This document shows, piece by piece, positions 1 through 9,363 of a stretch of 64,000 nucleotides of DNA; the first letter of the stretch is position 1; every line of letters starts with the position of its first letter. A program made the position numbers and the translations under genes. The stretch is from an uncultured Aquimarina sp. Its GTDB lineage: Bacteria; Bacteroidota; Bacteroidia; Flavobacteriales; Flavobacteriaceae. Location: positions 186,001 through 250,000 of the forward strand of contig CANNFM010000001.1 in NCBI GenBank assembly GCA_947503835.1, read 5' to 3'. The notes beneath the pieces were generated by a model. It saw nothing but the letters and a program-made list of their open reading frames with translations, was not told where the DNA came from and did no database searches.

Positions 1-353
1 GAAGAGCGACGATATATTTGTTCCATCTCACTAGATAGTAAAATTCTATTCTCGTCTTTACTAAAAGAATACCCCTGAAATGAATCTAAGCCTTCAATAG
101 AAGCAGAACTTATCAAGGTTTTGGTCTTTTCTCCTGTCTCATAATTATAGACCTCTATATTGGTTGCCCCAGTGGCTTTATCTTTTTCTAAAACAGAATA
201 CTGCGTTCCGTTTTTCATAGAATGCAATGATTGCAAGCTTTCCGTACTAAAAGCTCCACCCCAGATTTCATCTAAAGTAAAAGCTTTGTTTTGGGCAGTT
301 GTTATAAGCCCAATAAAAAGTGTAAATCCAAAAAACAATTTTGTAATCTTCAT
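1..353 (-). CDS. S9-family dipeptidyl peptidase IV-like protein, N-terminal part (runs off the window)
   Basis: The frame reads leftward from an ATG at 353 and stays open to base 1, about 117 codons. It starts with a Sec signal peptide (MKITKLFFGFTLFIGLITTAQ) and continues into ALDEIWGG-like sequence (here TLDEIWGGAFSTESLQSLHS) and MKNGTQYSVL. This is the usual start of the beta-propeller of Bacteroidota dipeptidyl peptidase IV, which removes Xaa-Pro dipeptides in the periplasm. The catalytic Ser-Asp-His domain lies outside the window, so activity cannot be judged. The identification is from recognised N-terminal sequence only. Confidence 0.75.
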   Translation of the reverse strand, partial: MKITKLFFGFTLFIGLITTAQNKAFTLDEIWGGAFSTESLQSLHSMKNGTQYSVLEKDKATGATNIEVYNYETGEKTKTLISSASIEGLDSFQGYSFSKDENRILLSSEMEQIYRRS

Positions 354-548
354 ATCATATTTTAAAAATTGTTAACGCCAAGAATACTAAAAAATCCGTG
401 AAAAATACAACAATTGATGTTAAATACAATAAAAACACGAGTAGGAAAGCAATATTTTTTATCAAATTATCAATTAACGTTTAAAATTATTACGACACAA
501 AATGATCTGAATCGACTTTTTGAGTAGGCAAATGATAAAACAGAATAG

Positions 549-556
549 TATCTTTG
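549..556 (+). promoter_or_regulatory. Bacteroidota -7 element before mvaA
   Basis: The octamer TATCTTTG matches TAnnTTTG, the -7 element of the Bacteroidota primary sigma factor, exactly. It lies 24 bases before the ATG at 580, leaving room for a short leader. A clear -33 TTG at the usual distance is not seen (one TTG starts at 520, 26 bases away). Its position supports 580 rather than an upstream codon as the start of HMG-CoA reductase. Confidence 0.45.
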
Positions 557-579
557 GAGCATCAATAATAAAAAATATA

Positions 580-1896
580 ATGGCACCAGTAGTTTCTGGG
601 TTTTCTAAACTCTCTAAAGCAGATAAAATCAAGTGGTTGACAGAACATCATTTTAGTAATGACAATAATGCTACCGATACACTAACCACCTACTGGAATT
701 CTGATGATAATTTACAGCAACTTCATGATGAATTTACAGAAAATACAATTTCTAACTATTATCTTCCTTTTTCGGTTGCTCCCAATTTTTTGATTAACGA
801 CACCCGGTATACATTACCTATGACTATCGAAGAAAGTTCGGTGGTAGCAGCAGCCAGTAAAGCGGCTAAGTTTTGGCAAAATCGAGGCGGTTTTAAAGCA
901 GAAGTACTATCAACAGTAAAGGTGGGTCAGGTACATTTTACATATACTGGCACTCCCGAAAAACTTAAAAAATTCTTTACTTCTGTAAAGACTGATATAT
1001 TACAATCGGTATCTCAGATTACCAAAAACATGGAAAAACGAGGTGGTGGTGTACAGGAAATTGAACTTAGAGACAAAACCTCAGAAATAGAGAATTACTA
1101 TCAATTGCATTGCACTTTTGAAACCGCAGATGCAATGGGGGCTAATTTCATCAACTCTTGTCTAGAACAGTTTGCAAAAACACTGGTTGTTGAAGCCAAA
1201 CAATATGATGACTTTTCTGAAACAGAAAAAGACATTGAGATTATTATGAGTATTCTCTCTAACTATGTGCCTCAATGTATAGTTAAAGCTTTGGTATCTT
1301 GCCCTATAAAAGAATTACCCAATACTGATCAGCTATCATCACAACAGTATGCCGAAAAATTTATAAGGGCAGTTCGTATTGCAGAAGTTGAGCCTTATCG
1401 TGCTGTTACCCATAATAAGGGAATTATGAATGGTATTGATGCAGTAGTTTTGGCTACCGGAAATGATTTTAGGGCCATCGAAGCGGGAGCTCACGCCTAT
1501 GCATCACGAAGTGGAAAATATAGTAGCCTTACTCATGCAGAGATAAAGAACGATGTGTTTACTTTCTCGATAGAAATACCCCTAGCACTGGGAACGGTTG
1601 GAGGACTAACAAATCTTCATCCTTTGGTGAAACTAGCATTACAACTTCTGGGAAAACCTAATGCCAAAGAATTAATGAAAATTACTGCCGTGGCAGGACT
1701 AGCACAAAATTTTGCTGCTATAAATTCATTAATTACAACGGGAATTCAACAAGGACATATGAAAATGCATTTGATGAATATTCTTAATCAGTTTAAAGCG
1801 ACTGATCAAGAAAAAGAACAGCTTGTTGAATATTTTAAAACAAATACCGTTACCCATAGTGATGTAGTCATGCAGATTGAAAAATTGAGAGCCTAA
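580..1896 (+). CDS. mvaA: Hydroxymethylglutaryl-CoA reductase, degradative/class II type
   Basis: This 438-residue protein interconverts HMG-CoA and mevalonate, the committed step of the mevalonate route to isoprenoids. Visible class II motifs are ENTISNYYLPFSVAPN near residue 70 (catalytic Glu), the NKGIMNGIDAVVLATGNDFR block (catalytic Lys and Asp) and GIQQGHM near residue 390 (catalytic His). The frame stays open upstream to a TTG at 520 and an ATG at 532, but the protein family starts close to MAPVVSGFSKL, and a promoter-like element lies between those codons and 580, so I chose 580. A small membrane-protein gene follows without spacing, and a GHMP kinase comes next, which fits a mevalonate-pathway group. 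Confidence 0.93.
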   Translation: MAPVVSGFSKLSKADKIKWLTEHHFSNDNNATDTLTTYWNSDDNLQQLHDEFTENTISNYYLPFSVAPNFLINDTRYTLPMTIEESSVVAAASKAAKFWQNRGGFKAEVLSTVKVGQVHFTYTGTPEKLKKFFTSVKTDILQSVSQITKNMEKRGGGVQEIELRDKTSEIENYYQLHCTFETADAMGANFINSCLEQFAKTLVVEAKQYDDFSETEKDIEIIMSILSNYVPQCIVKALVSCPIKELPNTDQLSSQQYAEKFIRAVRIAEVEPYRAVTHNKGIMNGIDAVVLATGNDFRAIEAGAHAYASRSGKYSSLTHAEIKNDVFTFSIEIPLALGTVGGLTNLHPLVKLALQLLGKPNAKELMKITAVAGLAQNFAAINSLITTGIQQGHMKMHLMNILNQFKATDQEKEQLVEYFKTNTVTHSDVVMQIEKLRA

Positions 1897-2082
1897 ATGA
1901 AAACTAAATTCTTTCTAAAAAATTTCTTCATAATCGCAATACTACTTTTGATTATTAATATAGTTTTTGACTATTTTGTTTTTGACAAATTCAACTTTTT
2001 ACAAGAAATAATTGTTTCTCTTGTGTCTGGTATTTTAATAACTTTAGGTTTCACTTACGCTAATAGTCGTAATTTGAAATGA
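1897..2082 (+). CDS. Small membrane protein of unknown function
   Basis: The 61-residue protein has two hydrophobic stretches, about residues 9-26 and 35-53, separated by a short acidic and aromatic loop (FDYFVFDKF), so it is probably an inner-membrane protein with two spanning segments. The ATG directly follows the stop of HMG-CoA reductase, which suggests translational coupling, and the GHMP kinase starts 22 bases later. I do not recognise the family. The position inside the mevalonate group is suggestive but does not prove a link. Confidence 0.6.
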   Translation: MKTKFFLKNFFIIAILLLIINIVFDYFVFDKFNFLQEIIVSLVSGILITLGFTYANSRNLK

Positions 2083-2104
2083 TATTAATTTCGTTTTTTG
2101 AACA

Positions 2105-3028
2105 ATGAAAAAGTCCTTCTACAGTCACGGAAAATTACTACTTACAGCAGAATATTTAGTACTTGATGGCGTAAAGGCTTTGGCCATTCCCACCAAAAAA
2201 GGACAATGGTTATTTATTGAAGAAAACGATACTGATCAAATTAACTGGAGGAGTTATGATGAAGAAGGTCATTGCTGGTTTGAGACAAAATTGATACTAG
2301 AAAACAATATCCTTCAACAAGCTCAGGGTGATATCGATGACCATGATATTACAAATACATTAATTAATATTCTTACGGCCGCAAAAGAGTTAAACCCTAA
2401 TTTCATTTCTTACGGAAAAGGATATAATATAGAGTCTAGATTAGAGTTTCATCGAGAATGGGGTCTTGGATCTTCTTCTACTTTAATTAACAATATCGCG
2501 CAATGGGCAAAAGTAGATGCTTTCGAGCTGCTAGAGAATAGTTTTGGTGGTAGTGGGTATGATATTGCATGTGCAAAAAACGACTTTCCCATAGTATATG
2601 CCCGTAAAGAAGGTAAGCCCATAGTGACAACTGTAAAGTTTGACCCCATATTTAAAGAACAATTGTTCTTTGTATATCTAAACCAAAAACAAGATAGCAA
2701 AGCGTCTATTAAACATTACCAATCTTTGCCGCTAAAAGACTTTGATAAGGCTGAAATGGTAGTCAACGAAATCACCACTAAAATAATAGATTGTACTACA
2801 CTTGATGAATTTGAAGCATTAATTGACCAACACGAAGAGGTAATCTCTAAAATCATAAAAACACCAACTATAAAATCTTTATTATTTTCTGATTATTCGG
2901 GTAGCGTTAAAAGCCTTGGTGGCTGGGGTGGTGATTTTGTTTTGGTAACAGGCTCTGAAAATCACATGAATTATTTTAAGGAAAAAGGATATTCTACTAT
3001 TCTTCCATTTAGTGAGATGGTGTTATAA
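2105..3028 (+). CDS. GYDIA-family GHMP kinase, likely mevalonate pathway
   Basis: The protein is 307 residues, a normal GHMP-kinase length. It shows an N-terminal substrate strand (YSHGKLLLTAEYLVLDG), the ATP-binding loop WGLGSSSTL around residue 120, the signature SGYDIACA around residue 150 that names the family, and a C-terminal glycine motif (SLGGWGGDF). GHMP kinases phosphorylate small alcohols or phosphates; beside HMG-CoA reductase, the likely substrate is mevalonate or a phosphorylated mevalonate. The exact step cannot be told from sequence. A bidirectional hairpin terminator follows at once. Confidence 0.88.
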   Translation: MKKSFYSHGKLLLTAEYLVLDGVKALAIPTKKGQWLFIEENDTDQINWRSYDEEGHCWFETKLILENNILQQAQGDIDDHDITNTLINILTAAKELNPNFISYGKGYNIESRLEFHREWGLGSSSTLINNIAQWAKVDAFELLENSFGGSGYDIACAKNDFPIVYARKEGKPIVTTVKFDPIFKEQLFFVYLNQKQDSKASIKHYQSLPLKDFDKAEMVVNEITTKIIDCTTLDEFEALIDQHEEVISKIIKTPTIKSLLFSDYSGSVKSLGGWGGDFVLVTGSENHMNYFKEKGYSTILPFSEMVL

Positions 3029-3061
3029 AAAACCTCAGCTCAAAAAAGAACCGAGGTTTTT
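3028..3061. terminator. Bidirectional hairpin terminator between convergent genes
   Basis: AAAAACCTC at 3028-3036 pairs with GAGGTTTTT at 3053-3061. The A and T runs at the stem ends give a U tract on either strand. It separates the GHMP kinase gene from sucB, which converges on it. Confidence 0.75.
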
Positions 3062-3086
3062 ATATCTTTTTATAATTTGAAAACCA

Positions 3087-4316
3087 TTACATTTCTAATG
3101 CTCTAACAATATTATTATCCATCAATAATTCTTCAGGATTTTCTAGTGCTTCTTTTACCGCTACCAAGAATCCTACAGATTCTTTACCGTCAATGATTCT
3201 ATGATCATATGATAAAGCCACGTACATAATTGGTGCCACTACGATCTGCCCGTCTCTTACGATTGGTCGTTCAACAATATTATGCATCCCTAAAATAGCA
3301 CTTTGCGGCGGATTGATGATTGGAGTAGATAACATACTACCGAATACTCCTCCGTTTGTAATTGTAAACGTTCCTCCTGTCATTTCATCAACAGTAATCT
3401 GCCCTTCACGCGCTCTTATCGCTAATCGTTTTACTTCAGACTCTACACCTCTAAAACTTAAGTTTTCGGCATTACGAATAACAGGAACCATTAATCCTTT
3501 AGGACCAGAAACCGCAATACTGATATCCTGAAAATCGTAAGAAATCATTTCCTTACCATCAATCATAGAATTTACCGCAGGATACAGTTGTAATGCACGT
3601 ACACAAGCTAATGTAAAGAAGGACATAAACCCTAAACCTACACCGTGTTTGTTTTTAAAATCTTCTTTATATTGACTGCGAAGGTCAAAAATAGGCTGCA
3701 TATCTACTTCATTAAATGTAGTAAGCATAGCCGTTTCGTTTTTTACCATAACCAAACGCTCTGCTACTTTACGACGAAGCATTGATAATTTCTTGCGCGA
3801 CTCTCCTCTACCTCCTAGTCCAGGAGTTCCCATAGATGGTTTTGCATCTACGGCATCGGCTTTAGTAATACGTCCGTCACGACCAGTACCTTTTACTTGA
3901 GAAGCATCAATTCCTTTTTCGACAAGCACTTTTTTTGCTGCAGGAGAAGCGGTTCCTGTAGCATAAGTTTCTGTTTTAGCAGGCTGTGTCGGTGCAACCG
4001 GAGTTGCCGCTTTCTTTTCCTCTACTTTAGGAGTTTCAGCTGCTGGAGCAGGTTTTGAATCACCACCTTCTGGTTTTGCAGCGTCGGTATCAATAAGACA
4101 AACTACCTGTCCTACTGCTACAGCATCGCCTTCTTCTGCCATAAGTGTAATAATACCACTTGCTTCAGCTGGTAATTCTAAGGTTGCCTTATCGCTATCG
4201 ACCTCGGCAATTGCCTGATCTTTTTCTACATAATCACCAGTTTCTACAAGCCATTGAGCTATTTCTACTTCTGTAATGGATTCTCCCGGTGATGGGACTT
4301 TCATTTCTAAAGCCAT
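3087..4316 (-). CDS. sucB: 2-oxoglutarate dehydrogenase E2, dihydrolipoyllysine succinyltransferase
   Basis: This 409-residue protein transfers the succinyl group from lipoamide to CoA in the TCA cycle. Domains in order: a lipoyl domain with the lipoylated lysine in DSDKATLEL (Lys43), an Ala/Pro/Lys-rich flexible linker around 80-120, a peripheral-subunit-binding domain ([14 protein letters not shown] to RITKADA, about 124-158), and the catalytic domain ending in [11 protein letters not shown] (His372, Asp376). It lies 66 bases downstream of sucA on the same strand, so the two are most likely co-transcribed. Lipoamide dehydrogenase (E3) is not in the window. Confidence 0.95.
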   Translation of the reverse strand: MALEMKVPSPGESITEVEIAQWLVETGDYVEKDQAIAEVDSDKATLELPAEASGIITLMAEEGDAVAVGQVVCLIDTDAAKPEGGDSKPAPAAETPKVEEKKAATPVAPTQPAKTETYATGTASPAAKKVLVEKGIDASQVKGTGRDGRITKADAVDAKPSMGTPGLGGRGESRKKLSMLRRKVAERLVMVKNETAMLTTFNEVDMQPIFDLRSQYKEDFKNKHGVGLGFMSFFTLACVRALQLYPAVNSMIDGKEMISYDFQDISIAVSGPKGLMVPVIRNAENLSFRGVESEVKRLAIRAREGQITVDEMTGGTFTITNGGVFGSMLSTPIINPPQSAILGMHNIVERPIVRDGQIVVAPIMYVALSYDHRIIDGKESVGFLVAVKEALENPEELLMDNNIVRALEM

Positions 4317-4382
4317 AATTCTGATTTTATCTTTTTGGTCATTTCCTGCTAATGGAAATTCTACTTTATTTAATTATAAAAA

Positions 4383-7157
4383 TTATCTTTTTTGATTATC
4401 CTTTGTTTTATCAAACACATAATCAATTACTCCTTGATGTCTTCTTTTAGATCTTGTTGCAGATCCTGCTGCTGGTGCTCCATAAGGCCTTCTACTTGCA
4501 AATCTAAATGTTTTTGCAGTATCATAATTCATTAACATATGACCTAAGGCTCCCATATTACGAGGCTCTTCTTGTGCCCAAACGACATCTTCAGCCTTAT
4601 ACTTCTTAATCAGGGTGTCCATTTCTGCAGTTGGCAAAGGAAATAGCTGCTCAATTCTTACTAAAGCTACATCTTTTCTGCCTAATTTTTCCTTCTCTTC
4701 TAATAAATCATAATAGAATTTACCAGTACAGAACACTAATGATTTTACATCTTTTGCTTTTACATCAGTATCATCTATTACCGTTCGAAAGTTTCCGTTA
4801 GCAAATTCATCAACCGATGAAACTGCTTTAGGATGACGCAACAAACTCTTTGGTGTAAATACAATTAAGGGTTTACGGTATTTGGCTTTCATTTGTCTAC
4901 GTAACAAATGGAACATATTAGCTGGTGTGGTTACATCTGCCACAAACATATTATCCTTAGCACAAAGCTGGAGGTATCGTTCCATACGACCCGAAGAATG
5001 CTCAGCTCCCTGTCCTTCATAACCATGAGGCAACAACATTACCAAACCGTTTTGCAGTTTCCATTTATCTTCTGCAGACGAGATATATTGATCGATCATA
5101 ATTTGCGCTCCATTACTGAAGTCTCCAAATTGTGCTTCCCAGATCATCAATGTATCGGGACTTGCCATTGCATACCCATAGTCAAATCCTACCACTCCAT
5201 ATTCAGAAAGCAATGAGTTATAGATATAGAAATCTCCTTGATCACCATTAAGGTTGTTTAATAAGAGTACTTCTTCTTCACTATCTTCAACCTTAATTAC
5301 CGCATGTCTGTGAGAAAATGTGCCTCTTTCTACATCCTGCCCACTCATTCTTACATCGTAACCTTCTTTAAGCAAAGATCCAAATGCTAGTAGTTCTCCC
5401 ATTGCCCAATCCAATTGATCCTTTTCGAAAAACATTTTGTGTCTTTGATCAATTAATCGCTCTATTTTGCGAAGGAATTTTTTATCCGATGGAAGTTTCG
5501 TTATAATTTCGGCAATCTCTGTAAGTTTATCTTTGGCATAAGTGGTATCGACGATTTCCATCATTTCATCTTCCTGAACCCTTACAAAACCTGCCCACTC
5601 ATCATGCATAAACGGAGTAATTACCGTTTTTTCTTGTTTACGCGAATCTTCAAGCTCTTCTTCTAGAGATGCTTTATATTCTTTTTCAAGTTTAGACACA
5701 TATTCTGCATCAATAATACCTTCAGATATTAATTTGGCAGCATAGATATCTCTTGGATTTTTATGTTTTGAAATTGCCTTATACAATTTCGGTTGTGTAA
5801 ATCGAGGCTCATCACCTTCATTATGTCCATATTTACGATATCCCAGTAGATCTATAAACACATCACGCTTAAATGTCATTCTAAAATCCAATGCAAAATT
5901 AGCAGCGTGCACTACCGCTTCTGCGTCATCAGAATTCACATGTAATACCGGAGACAATGTTACTTTACCAACATCGGTACAATAAGTCGATGATCGTGCA
6001 TCTAAATAATTTGTAGTAAATCCTATCTGGTTATTCACTACAATATGTATAGTACCGCCTGTTTTATATCCATCTAGATTAGCCATTTGTACAATCTCAT
6101 AGACCAACCCCTGACCTGCAACGGCGGCATCCCCATGCACAACAATTGGCAATACTGCCGAGGTGTTTTCCTGATAATGACGATCCTGTTTTGCTCTTGC
6201 AATTCCTTCTACCACAGCTCCTACAGTTTCTAAATGTGAAGGATTTGGTGCAATATTCATATTAATTGCCTTACCAGAATCGGTTTTTCGTTTTGAAGTC
6301 CATCCTAAGTGATATTTTACATCACCATCAAAAACAGTTTCTTCATAATCCTTACCATCAAACTCACTAAAAATATCTTTAGGGCTTTTCCCGAAGATAT
6401 TGGTAAGAGTACTCAAACGACCACGGTGAGCCATACCCATTACAAACTCTTTTACACCATGATCGGCAGCTTTTTCTACTAACGCATCAAGAGCAGGAAT
6501 AAGAGATTCTCCTCCTTCTAAAGAGAAACGTTTTTGACCAACATATTTGGTATGCAAAAAGCTTTCAAACGAAACTGCTTGATTTAATTTTTTAAGGATA
6601 TGTTTCTTCTGATCAGAAGAAAACTTAGTTCTATTCGTATTAAAATTTACTCTGGCCTGAATCCATTCGCGCTCCTCGGGATTACGAATATACATGTATT
6701 CGATACCAATAGAATCACAATATATTTGTTCTAAATGAACAGTAATATTACTTAACGTGTTAGGGCCAATACCAATAATCTCTCCTGCGTTAAAAACAGT
6801 ATTAAGGTCACCCTGGCTTAATCCAAAATTTTCTAATGCTAGCGTAGGTGTATATTTTCTTCGGTCCCTTACCGGATTGGTTTTGGTAAATAAATGACCA
6901 CGTGTCCTATAGGCATCAATCAATCGAACGACCTGAAATTCTTTCTGAACACTTTCGGGCACAGCAACAGTTTCTCCTGGCGCCTTTTCGGCATATATGG
7001 CTTCTCCAGAACCATTAACACTTTCTAACCCAAAGTCAAACCCTTGAAAAAATGCTCTCCAACTTGGCTCAACACTATCAGGGTTCTGTAAAAATTGATC
7101 GTATAAATCTGCAAAAAATGCGGTATTAGCCGCATTCAAAAATGAATATTTATCCAT
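4383..7157 (-). CDS. sucA: 2-oxoglutarate dehydrogenase E1, thiamine diphosphate dependent
   Basis: At 924 residues this is a full-length E1o subunit, which decarboxylates 2-oxoglutarate and passes the succinyl group to SucB. It begins with the conserved E2-docking segment (AANTAFFADLYDQFLQNP, then SWRAFFQGF). Further motifs are GMAHRGRLSTL, VHGDAAVAGQG, GHNEGDEPRFTQP (ThDP and active-site region) and LLPHGYEGQGAEHSSGR near residue 720. The start at 7157 agrees with the family N terminus. A divergent outer-membrane protein gene starts 113 bases away. Confidence 0.96.
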   Translation of the reverse strand: MDKYSFLNAANTAFFADLYDQFLQNPDSVEPSWRAFFQGFDFGLESVNGSGEAIYAEKAPGETVAVPESVQKEFQVVRLIDAYRTRGHLFTKTNPVRDRRKYTPTLALENFGLSQGDLNTVFNAGEIIGIGPNTLSNITVHLEQIYCDSIGIEYMYIRNPEEREWIQARVNFNTNRTKFSSDQKKHILKKLNQAVSFESFLHTKYVGQKRFSLEGGESLIPALDALVEKAADHGVKEFVMGMAHRGRLSTLTNIFGKSPKDIFSEFDGKDYEETVFDGDVKYHLGWTSKRKTDSGKAINMNIAPNPSHLETVGAVVEGIARAKQDRHYQENTSAVLPIVVHGDAAVAGQGLVYEIVQMANLDGYKTGGTIHIVVNNQIGFTTNYLDARSSTYCTDVGKVTLSPVLHVNSDDAEAVVHAANFALDFRMTFKRDVFIDLLGYRKYGHNEGDEPRFTQPKLYKAISKHKNPRDIYAAKLISEGIIDAEYVSKLEKEYKASLEEELEDSRKQEKTVITPFMHDEWAGFVRVQEDEMMEIVDTTYAKDKLTEIAEIITKLPSDKKFLRKIERLIDQRHKMFFEKDQLDWAMGELLAFGSLLKEGYDVRMSGQDVERGTFSHRHAVIKVEDSEEEVLLLNNLNGDQGDFYIYNSLLSEYGVVGFDYGYAMASPDTLMIWEAQFGDFSNGAQIMIDQYISSAEDKWKLQNGLVMLLPHGYEGQGAEHSSGRMERYLQLCAKDNMFVADVTTPANMFHLLRRQMKAKYRKPLIVFTPKSLLRHPKAVSSVDEFANGNFRTVIDDTDVKAKDVKSLVFCTGKFYYDLLEEKEKLGRKDVALVRIEQLFPLPTAEMDTLIKKYKAEDVVWAQEEPRNMGALGHMLMNYDTAKTFRFASRRPYGAPAAGSATRSKRRHQGVIDYVFDKTKDNQKR

Positions 7158-7196
7158 ATGTAAGTATTCAATTGTCTTTTTTATGATAAAACGCTA

Positions 7197-7204
7197 CAAA
7201 AATA
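7197..7204 (-). promoter_or_regulatory. Possible -7 element for sucA-sucB
   Basis: On the minus strand the octamer reads TATTTTTG and matches TAnnTTTG. It lies 40 bases before the sucA start. No TTG at 19 bases is visible, so the call rests on the -7 element alone in an AT-rich spacer. Confidence 0.3.
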
Positions 7205-7270
7205 CAATAATTACAATTTATTGACCATTGAAATATCTATATTTATCTAACATTTTTTTTAAATTCAACT

Positions 7271-7789
7271 ATGAAAGTATATACTCTTCAAAAAAGTAAA
7301 TTTTTAGTCTTAGTATTCATTATTACATTTTCCTTACAAAACGGATATTCTCAAAGCGGCGATTCTGATATAAGCTTTGGAGGTAATTTAGGAATAGGGT
7401 TTGGTAATGATACCTTTAGTGGGGTAATTGAACCATATGCGGTCTACAATTTTAGTGAAGAGTTTGCCGCTGGTATCGGAATAAGTTTTGGATACACCGA
7501 GTCAAATAATTTTACGGCTTTTAATTATGGGGGTAGCCTGCTTACTTTTTATAGCCCTATCCCAGAAATACGTTTGTCTGCCGAATTTCAGGAAATGGGA
7601 GTTTCCAGAACTTTTGAAAGGATTGGTGTAGAAGATGTAAAACAAGATTATTGGTATCCTTCATTATTTTTTGGTGCAGGTTACCGTTTAGGCAATATAA
7701 GTGTTGGTATTCGATATGATGTTTTATATGATGAAGATAAGAGCATTTATGGTAGTGCTTATGTCCCTTTCTTTTCGGTTTTCTACTAA
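7271..7789 (+). CDS. Small outer-membrane beta-barrel protein
   Basis: The 172-residue protein has a signal peptide (about residues 1-27, ending GYSQS) followed by alternating hydrophobic strands rich in Gly, Tyr and Phe (GGNLGIGFGNDTF, FAAGIGISFGYTES, LFFGAGYRLGNISVGIRYD) and ends in aromatic FFSVFY, as barrels inserted by the BAM complex do. It resembles the OmpA/OmpX-like eight-strand barrels common in Flavobacteriia. No enzyme motif is visible and the role is unknown. It is divergent from sucA. Confidence 0.75.
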   Translation: MKVYTLQKSKFLVLVFIITFSLQNGYSQSGDSDISFGGNLGIGFGNDTFSGVIEPYAVYNFSEEFAAGIGISFGYTESNNFTAFNYGGSLLTFYSPIPEIRLSAEFQEMGVSRTFERIGVEDVKQDYWYPSLFFGAGYRLGNISVGIRYDVLYDEDKSIYGSAYVPFFSVFY

Positions 7790-7827
7790 TTCTAAAAATT
7801 TAATAACCCGTGACCTATATAGCTTTA

Positions 7828-8190
7828 TCATTTCCCAAGCTGACCTCTATACCATACTTTTTTCCATTCTCTTTTTAAAATTAAATACGTGGCGTACCCT
7901 GCTATATCTTCGGCTTTTTCTGATTTAAAATTTCTAATCTCCGCCTCAGAAACATCTACTGCATATAGCAAATTTAAGTATTCATTAAAAGCATGTTGTA
8001 ATGCGCTCAAGAGCAATTCGTTTATGACTACAATAAGATCTTTTGGTTTTATTTTTGGATCAATCTTGTAGTCTATGCCCGCTCGATCAATATCTTTCTG
8101 TAGCTGTCTAAGCACCTGAGGATACAAATTGGATTGGGTAACCTCTACAATAAGGTTATCCATCAATGCTATGTTATACTCATCAGACAC
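7828..8190 (-). CDS. Conserved hypothetical protein downstream of polyprenyl synthase
   Basis: The 120-residue soluble protein has no signal peptide or membrane segment and is mostly predicted helix. The GTG at 8190 overlaps the last 8 bases of the polyprenyl synthase gene, which suggests coupling. An ATG at 8163 (MDNLIVEVTQ) is an equally possible start and would give 111 residues. I do not recognise a catalytic motif. It may be a helical accessory protein conserved beside the synthase, but that is inference. Confidence 0.6.
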   Translation of the reverse strand: MSDEYNIALMDNLIVEVTQSNLYPQVLRQLQKDIDRAGIDYKIDPKIKPKDLIVVINELLLSALQHAFNEYLNLLYAVDVSEAEIRNFKSEKAEDIAGYATYLILKREWKKVWYRGQLGK

Positions 8191-9157
8191 TTCTATTCAT
8201 TAAATTCTCACCAAAAAGCTTTAGAAGATTCTTTTTATCTTCAGAAATATCTACATTATCCAGAGCAGAAAAAGCTTTTTGAGTATACCTCCTTATTTCG
8301 GTTCGTGTTGCTTCCTTGGCTCCTGTGGTTTCAAAAAAGGACTTTACAGTACTGATTTTTTCTGAAGGATCTTCGGGGTTTAATGAAAACAGGCCTCTTA
8401 ACTGTTTCTGCTCATCTTTTGAAGAAAATTCTAATGCCTTTAGGTATAAAAAAGTCTTTTTATTCTCAATAATATCACCGCCCACCTGTTTCCCAAAAGT
8501 TTTGGGATCTCCAAATGCATCTAAATAATCATCCTGAAGCTGAAATGCCAATCCTAATAACCTTCCAAAATCGTATATAGATGATTGGCTTTCTTGCGAA
8601 GCATCAGCGACTATAGCTCCCATTTTCATTGCGGCACCAACCAAAACAGCAGTTTTATATTCAATCATCTTAATATATTCGGGAATAGTTACATCATCTC
8701 TGGTTTCAAAATCAATATCATATTGCTGCCCTTCGCATACTTCTATTGCTGTTTTTGTAAATAGCTTAGCCAATTCTTTAAAAATCTCTCCATCATAATT
8801 TTCAAAGAGTTGATATGCATTGATAAGCATTGCATCCCCAGAAAGAATCCCCGTATTTATATCCCATTTTTCGTGTACCGTTTCTTTTCCTCTTCTAAGA
8901 GGAGCGTCATCCATAATATCATCATGAATCAATGAAAAATTATGAAACACTTCAATAGCCAAGGCAGCATCCAAGGCTTTCTTGTATGAAGACCCAAAAA
9001 TCTCTGATGTCATTAATGCTAGTGTTGGTCGTAATCTTTTACCTCCAAGACCTAATATATATGTGATGGGCTCATAAAGGTTTTTAGGCTCTTTGGTTGT
9101 TGTTTTTTGGGTTAGATATTCTAAAAAATACCCTTGATACTCTGAAATTGTGTGCAC
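8183..9157 (-). CDS. Polyprenyl (farnesyl/geranylgeranyl) diphosphate synthase
   Basis: The 324-residue protein condenses isopentenyl diphosphate onto an allylic diphosphate. Both Asp-rich motifs are intact: HDDIMDDAPLRRG near residue 83 (FARM) and QLQDDYLDAFGD near residue 210 (SARM). GGKRLRP near residue 40 is the substrate-binding motif. The residues just before the first motif are FSLIH, with an aromatic residue five positions upstream, which in this family usually limits product length to C15-C20 (inference). It is the third isoprenoid gene in the window after mvaA and the GHMP kinase. Confidence 0.92.
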   Translation of the reverse strand: MHTISEYQGYFLEYLTQKTTTKEPKNLYEPITYILGLGGKRLRPTLALMTSEIFGSSYKKALDAALAIEVFHNFSLIHDDIMDDAPLRRGKETVHEKWDINTGILSGDAMLINAYQLFENYDGEIFKELAKLFTKTAIEVCEGQQYDIDFETRDDVTIPEYIKMIEYKTAVLVGAAMKMGAIVADASQESQSSIYDFGRLLGLAFQLQDDYLDAFGDPKTFGKQVGGDIIENKKTFLYLKALEFSSKDEQKQLRGLFSLNPEDPSEKISTVKSFFETTGAKEATRTEIRRYTQKAFSALDNVDISEDKKNLLKLFGENLMNRSV

Positions 9158-9290
9158 AGTAATTTTTTATGCTAAAGTAAAATAAAATTTCTTGAAAAAC
9201 TGAAGCTATTTTTACTTCCTATGTCCAGACCTTTTAATTAAAAAGAATGCTAAAAAAATCTTATTCAATGTTAAATAATTGTGAAACCTA

Positions 9291-9318
9291 GGAAACTTTT
9301 ATTGTTTTTAAAGTTTCC
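9291..9318. promoter_or_regulatory. Candidate TetR operator, perfect inverted repeat
   Basis: GGAAACTTT (9291-9299) is repeated as its exact reverse complement AAAGTTTCC (9310-9318), with a 10-base spacer. The -33 TTG of the promoter lies in the spacer, so a bound dimer would block RNA polymerase. The gene directly downstream encodes a TetR protein, which makes autorepression with the efflux genes likely. Confidence 0.65.
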
Positions 9319-9331
9319 ATATGTACATTTG
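9302..9331 (+). promoter_or_regulatory. Bacteroidota promoter of the TetR-efflux operon
   Basis: TTG at 9302-9304, 19 bases, then TACATTTG at 9324-9331: an exact match to the Bacteroidota consensus TTG-N19-TAnnTTTG. The first gene starts at 9364, giving a leader of about 25 bases. Confidence 0.75.
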
Positions 9332-9363
9332 CTCCTCAAAATTTAAGACACAGACTCCCTACA

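Noticed and set aside
160..375. 71-residue plus-strand frame at the window start
   Set aside because: Opposes the DPP IV-like N terminus, which has a signal peptide and recognisable family sequence.
520..579. Longer N terminus of HMG-CoA reductase from TTG 520
   Set aside because: The extra residues do not fit the family, and a promoter -7 element lies within them.
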